A stretch of DNA of 10,487 bases from Thermoplasmatota archaeon. Its GTDB lineage: Archaea > Thermoplasmatota > E2 > JACPAO01 > JAHFTW01. Under the pieces are notes generated by a model. That model was not told the DNA's origin. It saw only the letters and a program-made list of their open reading frames with translations, and ran no database searches. The translations under genes and the position numbers were made by a program. Where the stretch lies: assembly GCA_028289805.1 (NCBI GenBank), contig JANQNI010000139.1, positions 1-10,487 on the forward strand, written 5' to 3'. Shown here piece after piece: positions 8,026 to 10,487 of the stretch; the stretch's first letter is position 1, and each line of letters opens with the position of its first letter.

Positions 8026-8346
8026 GTGGCGGACAAGATCGCGCCCGGCGTCACCGTCGAGGGTCCCGACCGCAGGCCCGGCGGCGTGGCCGAACTGGAG
8101 GAGGCGGAGGCGATGGAGCGGGCCAAGGCGTTCGAGAAGCGCCGCGACGACGCCAAGTGGTACATCATGATGGGCGTCGCCATGCTGTTCGCGGGCGGCC
8201 TGAGCGCCTACCTCGCCGCCGGCGGCGCCGCCATGTGCCTCTGGGGGTTGGCCACGTACTGGTATTGGGGCCGCCGGGCGCGGGGCGCCTACGACCCCTG
8301 GCAGGACCGGGAGCTGGACGACTGGGAGGAGGACCAGTACCGGTAG
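8026..8346 (+). CDS. Hypothetical small membrane protein with two helices
   Basis: I do not recognise this 106-residue protein. It starts at GTG, with a soluble Glu/Arg-rich N-terminal segment containing a likely amphipathic helix (about 20-44). Two hydrophobic helices follow (about 46-64 and 65-82, the second Trp/Tyr-rich). A basic GlyArgArgAlaArgGly step comes next, then a strongly acidic, Trp-containing tail (88-106, ending AspAspTrpGluGluAspGlnTyrArg). The basic residues just after helix two suggest that both termini are cytoplasmic. The hydrophobic pattern and low-complexity-free composition support a real gene, but the start is uncertain because no Shine-Dalgarno or clear promoter is seen in the 107-base gap upstream of the start. 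It ends 31 bases from the convergent pilin-like gene. Confidence 0.62.
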   Translation: MADKIAPGVTVEGPDRRPGGVAELEEAEAMERAKAFEKRRDDAKWYIMMGVAMLFAGGLSAYLAAGGAAMCLWGLATYWYWGRRARGAYDPWQDRELDDWEEDQYR

Positions 8347-8377
8347 CCCCGGCGGCCCCGCCGCGCGTTCGCGACGC

Positions 8378-9664
8378 CTACTCCAGGCCGCCGACCGCGG
8401 GGACCCCGACGACGCCCTGGGTGTGGTCGGGCCGCACGTCGGCGCGGTCGTTGTCGTTGGGCTCGAAGACCTCGGCGTCCTGGATTTGCAGGAGGTTGGC
8501 GTCGAGGGTCTTGTCGAGGGTGATGGTCTCCGAGTCCGAGCGCAGTTCGGTGCGCCGCAGGTCCACGTCCCCCGCGACCGTCATCCGGAGTTGCTTCTGG
8601 CCGTGGAACACCGCGTCCGGCGCGACCACCTCCCCGGCGTCGACCGTGATCCCCTCGTTGATGGAGCGAATCGTCGCCCCGTCGGCGACGAGGGTCCCCG
8701 CGCCGGCGTCCAGCGTGACGTGCTTCTGGGCCGCCAGGGTGCCCACCACGGTGACGTCGCCGCCGCCCGAGTCGACGGTGAGGTGCTCGTTGACGGCGTT
8801 CGCGTCGACGTTCTCCAGCGTGACGTCGCCGCCGTCGGAGCGCAGGACGACGGACTTCCCGGCGGCGAGGCTGGTGTCGACGACGCGCAGGGGACCGCCG
8901 TTGCTGTCGAGGGCGTTGACGTGCTCGTTGGGCGTGCGCAGGGGGGTCGCGATGACCAGGCAACCCCCGCCCGAGTGGAAGTCGATGTCCGAGGACGGCA
9001 CGTCGACGAGGCCGACGCTCGGGGGCAGCACGAGGCCGTTGCCGGCGGCGGCGTGGTGGACGCCGTCGAGGACGTCCGCGGGGTCCAGGGCGACGTCGAC
9101 GCCGTCCTGGTACAGGCAGTCCCCGTCCACGTCCTCGTAGGGGAAGCCGGGGTCGAAGACCCCCGAGGGCGGCGGGACGGGCGGCACGGGCAGCGGGGGG
9201 CAGCTCCGTTGCCCCTCCACCACCGTCTTGAGTTGCTCGGCGCCCTGGGCGTGCCGGTAGGCGAGTTCGACGTGCACCACCGCCGCGGGGTCGAGGGGGG
9301 TCGCGTGCGCCCAGGTCTCCCCGATGGAGAACGCCCCGTCCTGGAAGGCTCCTCCCAGGGTCTCCCTGTCGAACTCGGTCCGGGTGCCGTCGACCTCCAG
9401 CAGGAGTCGCACGCGGTCGCGTTCGAGGGTCTCGCCGCCCCCGTGTCGCAGGACGACGGCGTCGTTGGCGTCGCCCCAGGAGCCGTCCGTGCACAGCAGG
9501 TCGTAGGAGAGGTCGGACTGGAGGCTGCTGGGGGGCTCCTTCCCCAGGATCGACAGGGCGACCAGGCCGGCCAGGGCGAGGACGATCCCCAGCAACAGGA
9601 TCTCGCCGACGACGGGGGACGCTCCGTCCTCGGCGGGGCGGAGTCGGGGGTGCGTTCGTCTCAT
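8378..9664 (-). CDS. Type IV pilin-like surface protein with beta-solenoid repeat domain
   Basis: This 428-residue protein begins with a short basic leader and the archaeal prepilin junction Gly14|Ala15-Ser-Pro-Val-Val-Gly-Glu, then a hydrophobic helix (about 19-40). That is the class III signal cut by a PibD/archaeal prepilin peptidase. A globular head (about 45-155) precedes a Pro-rich hinge (156-167). An Asp-rich loop follows (178-187, AspValAspGlyAspCys), which could bind calcium. Residues about 249-400 are built of about seven imperfect 20-23-residue repeats of the type 'hydrophobic-Thr-Val/Leu-Asp-x-Gly-Gly-x-Val', as in right-handed beta-solenoids. The ATG at 9664 is chosen because it puts the signal at the N-terminus; the longer in-frame reading upstream lacks this logic. 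No Shine-Dalgarno is seen. It is likely a pilus-tip or surface adhesin-like subunit, but no partner pilus genes are in the window. Confidence 0.8.
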   Translation of the reverse strand: MRRTHPRLRPAEDGASPVVGEILLLGIVLALAGLVALSILGKEPPSSLQSDLSYDLLCTDGSWGDANDAVVLRHGGGETLERDRVRLLLEVDGTRTEFDRETLGGAFQDGAFSIGETWAHATPLDPAAVVHVELAYRHAQGAEQLKTVVEGQRSCPPLPVPPVPPPSGVFDPGFPYEDVDGDCLYQDGVDVALDPADVLDGVHHAAAGNGLVLPPSVGLVDVPSSDIDFHSGGGCLVIATPLRTPNEHVNALDSNGGPLRVVDTSLAAGKSVVLRSDGGDVTLENVDANAVNEHLTVDSGGGDVTVVGTLAAQKHVTLDAGAGTLVADGATIRSINEGITVDAGEVVAPDAVFHGQKQLRMTVAGDVDLRRTELRSDSETITLDKTLDANLLQIQDAEVFEPNDNDRADVRPDHTQGVVGVPAVGGLE

Positions 9665-9696
9665 GGGCCGGGTGGGGTGGTTTTCTCGGGGGTGGG

Positions 9697-9708
9697 ACGC
9701 ATAAGCGT
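9697..9708. promoter_or_regulatory. Near-palindromic A/T patch upstream of the pilin-like gene
   Basis: ACGCATAAGCGT is nearly symmetric and is one of the few A/T islands in the 186-base divergent region. Read on the minus strand its CTTATG core is 36-41 bases before the pilin-like ATG, so it could be that gene's TATA box with a leader of about ten bases. Confidence 0.35.
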
Positions 9709-9805
9709 TTGGCGGACGGGGGGCGCACGGCGGTGCCGGACCCCGCCCGAAGCCCTTCCCTCGCTCCCCTCGTCCGGTCTCCCGCTCGTCCCCTCTCCCC
9801 ATAAT

Positions 9806-9826
9806 CCACGTGGTGGGGGGCATAAG
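9806..9826 (+). promoter_or_regulatory. Promoter of the 42-codon small ORF, with upstream palindrome
   Basis: CATAAG (9821-9826) lies 30-25 bases before the ATG at 9851, the leaderless-promoter spacing also seen at the 178-residue gene. A perfect palindrome CCACGTGG (9806-9813) and a run of G lie just upstream and could be a regulator or BRE/TFB contact site. The box is clear; the palindrome's role is a guess. Confidence 0.45.
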
Positions 9827-9850
9827 AGTCCGTCTTGCTGAGGCGAGTGC

Positions 9851-9979
9851 ATGCAGACCGACACCCTGCTGGACGATTGCCTCCGGGCGCACCAGGACCT
9901 GCTGAAGCTGGAACGGTCGTTCCACCAGTGGCTGCAGCAGATGACCGGCTTCGAGGACGCTCCCCCGCAGTACGCGTAG
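9851..9979 (+). CDS. Small ORF, 42 residues, hypothetical
   Basis: This ORF encodes a Leu/Gln-rich 42-residue peptide beginning MetGlnThrAspThrLeuLeuAspAspCys and ending ProProGlnTyrAla. Residues about 4-31 form a potential amphipathic helix with hydrophobics spaced i, i+3/4 and a single Cys10; there is no signal peptide or membrane helix. It is supported by an ATG start, the CATAAG box at -30 to -25, and an exact fit between a promoter region and the convergent methyltransferase gene, whose stop begins one base after this one ends. I do not know the family. A small helical regulator or a partner of a larger complex are possibilities only. It could be spurious, since short ORFs are common in GC-rich DNA. 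Confidence 0.5.
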   Translation: MQTDTLLDDCLRAHQDLLKLERSFHQWLQQMTGFEDAPPQYA

Positions 9980-9980
9980 C

Positions 9981-10430
9981 TCAGAACCACCGCCGCACGC
10001 GGGCGCGGTAGGTGTCGTAGTCGGGGAAGCGGGCCGCCAGCAGCGCCTCCTCCCGTTGGATGACCCAGACGGACAGGCCCCAGCCGGCCAGGGGGACGAG
10101 CGCGACGGCGACCCACCAGCCCGTCCACAGGCCGATGCCCGCTTGGCCCAGGAGGAACGCGAGGTAGATGGGGTTGCGGCTGAAGCCGTAGGGGCCGGTC
10201 ACCACGAGGGCCGTCGTCGGCTTGTAGACGTCCGGGTTCGTCCCGGCCCGCCCCTGCTCGAGAAACGCCCACCCGATGAGCGCGACGGCGAGCACCACCA
10301 GCAGCGCGCCGGCGGACCACGCGTCCGGCGGCAGGTCGGGCAGCGGCAGCGTCCGGTCGGCGAGCCAGGCCACGAACAGCGCCGCGGCGGGGAAGGCGGG
10401 GGGCGGGACGCGCACGGCCGCTTCTGCCAC
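9981..10430 (-). CDS. ICMT/PEMT-family membrane methyltransferase (isoprenylcysteine carboxyl methyltransferase-like)
   Basis: The product is an integral-membrane SAM-dependent methyltransferase-like protein of about 149 residues with several hydrophobic helices. The C-terminal signature is clear: GlyProTyrGlyPheSerArgAsnProIleTyrLeu (about 79-90), then two close helices, then the Gln-Arg-Glu-Glu motif (about 125-128) followed by PheProAspTyrAspThrTyr and a basic end. This block binds SAM in the ICMT and phospholipid methyltransferase (PEMT) families. In prokaryotes the substrate is usually unknown, and archaea have no CaaX prenyl proteins of the eukaryotic type, so a lipid or quinone substrate is as likely. 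I prefer the GTG at 10430 because it gives a short N-terminus before the first helix. The frame remains open to the right window edge, with a TTG at 10457, so the start is uncertain. Confidence 0.83.
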   Translation of the reverse strand: MAEAAVRVPPPAFPAAALFVAWLADRTLPLPDLPPDAWSAGALLVVLAVALIGWAFLEQGRAGTNPDVYKPTTALVVTGPYGFSRNPIYLAFLLGQAGIGLWTGWWVAVALVPLAGWGLSVWVIQREEALLAARFPDYDTYRARVRRWF

Positions 10431-10487
10431 GGGCCCCCGGACGGAGGTGGCGGCCAAGGGCTTGTCGGATGGCCCCGCCCCCGCACG

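Noticed and set aside
8350..8363. GC hairpin (5-bp stem, 4-base loop) between the convergent genes ending at 8346 and 8378
   Set aside because: Short GC inverted repeats are expected by chance at this base composition and no T-run follows on either strand.
9733..9804. Short plus-strand GTG frame after the ACGCATAAGCGT patch
   Set aside because: It has only 23 codons, is Pro/Ser/Leu low complexity from a pyrimidine tract, and has no other support.
8423..9841. 472-codon plus-strand open frame opposite the pilin-like gene
   Set aside because: Only the minus strand gives a coherent signal peptide, hinge and repeats; the plus-strand reading is Val/Gly/Asp-rich low complexity.
9665..9925. 87-residue N-terminal extension of the pilin-like protein
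   Set aside because: It would bury the prepilin signal internally and would cross the promoter region and the start of the small ORF at 9851.

Overview
The window is very GC-rich with dense, short-spaced genes, and it looks archaeal. Three signs support this. The first protein ends in a PGF-CTERM type tripartite tail (Pro-Gly-Phe, one membrane helix, Arg-Arg-Lys). A large protein on the right starts with the archaeal type IV pilin/archaellin type class III signal (Gly|Ala-Ser-Pro-Val-Val-Gly-Glu). Several genes have a short A/T patch (GCATAA or TTAAG) about 25-30 bases before the start codon and no Shine-Dalgarno, as expected for archaeal leaderless mRNAs. A GC-rich euryarchaeal lineage (Thermoplasmatota or Halobacteriota side) fits best; the sequence alone does not fix the taxon. 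I see no rRNA, tRNA, CRISPR array or insertion sequence.

Layout, left to right. Positions 1-516 (+) hold the C-terminal part of a secreted, membrane-anchored PGF-CTERM protein. Converging on it are two minus-strand genes, a 178-residue protein of unknown function (2241-1705) and an MDR-family zinc-less oxidoreductase (1641-622). Next comes citrate synthase (3436-2306, -). A roughly 200-base divergent region separates it from a plus-strand pair, an MscS-type mechanosensitive channel and a glycerophosphodiester phosphodiesterase, overlapping by 4 bases with a strong internal Shine-Dalgarno. A VapB-VapC toxin-antitoxin pair follows at once, with a perfect 13-base inverted repeat lying on the VapB start codon. 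Then comes a B12-dependent acyl-CoA mutase large subunit (5976-7670), whose stop codon is interlocked with that of a small DUF2892-type membrane protein on the other strand. The right end has a small two-helix membrane protein (8026-8346), a 428-residue pilin-headed protein with a beta-solenoid-like repeat domain (9664-8378, -), a 42-codon small ORF with a well-placed promoter (9851-9979), and an ICMT/PEMT-family membrane methyltransferase that runs close to the right edge.

How the genes work together. Central carbon metabolism is represented by citrate synthase and the acyl-CoA mutase. The mutase has Phe88 and Gln206 where methylmalonyl-CoA mutases have Tyr89 and Arg207, a pair known from isobutyryl-CoA mutases, so the routine name 'methylmalonyl-CoA mutase' may mislead. 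MscS plus GDPD is a plausible membrane-stress/lipid-turnover operon. The PGF-CTERM protein and the pilin-solenoid protein are envelope components needing, respectively, an archaeosortase and a prepilin peptidase encoded elsewhere. I found no wholly new multi-gene system. The points most worth a second look are the mutase active-site signature, the pilin-beta-solenoid architecture, the triple-ATGCAT VapBC operator and the small ORF at 9851.
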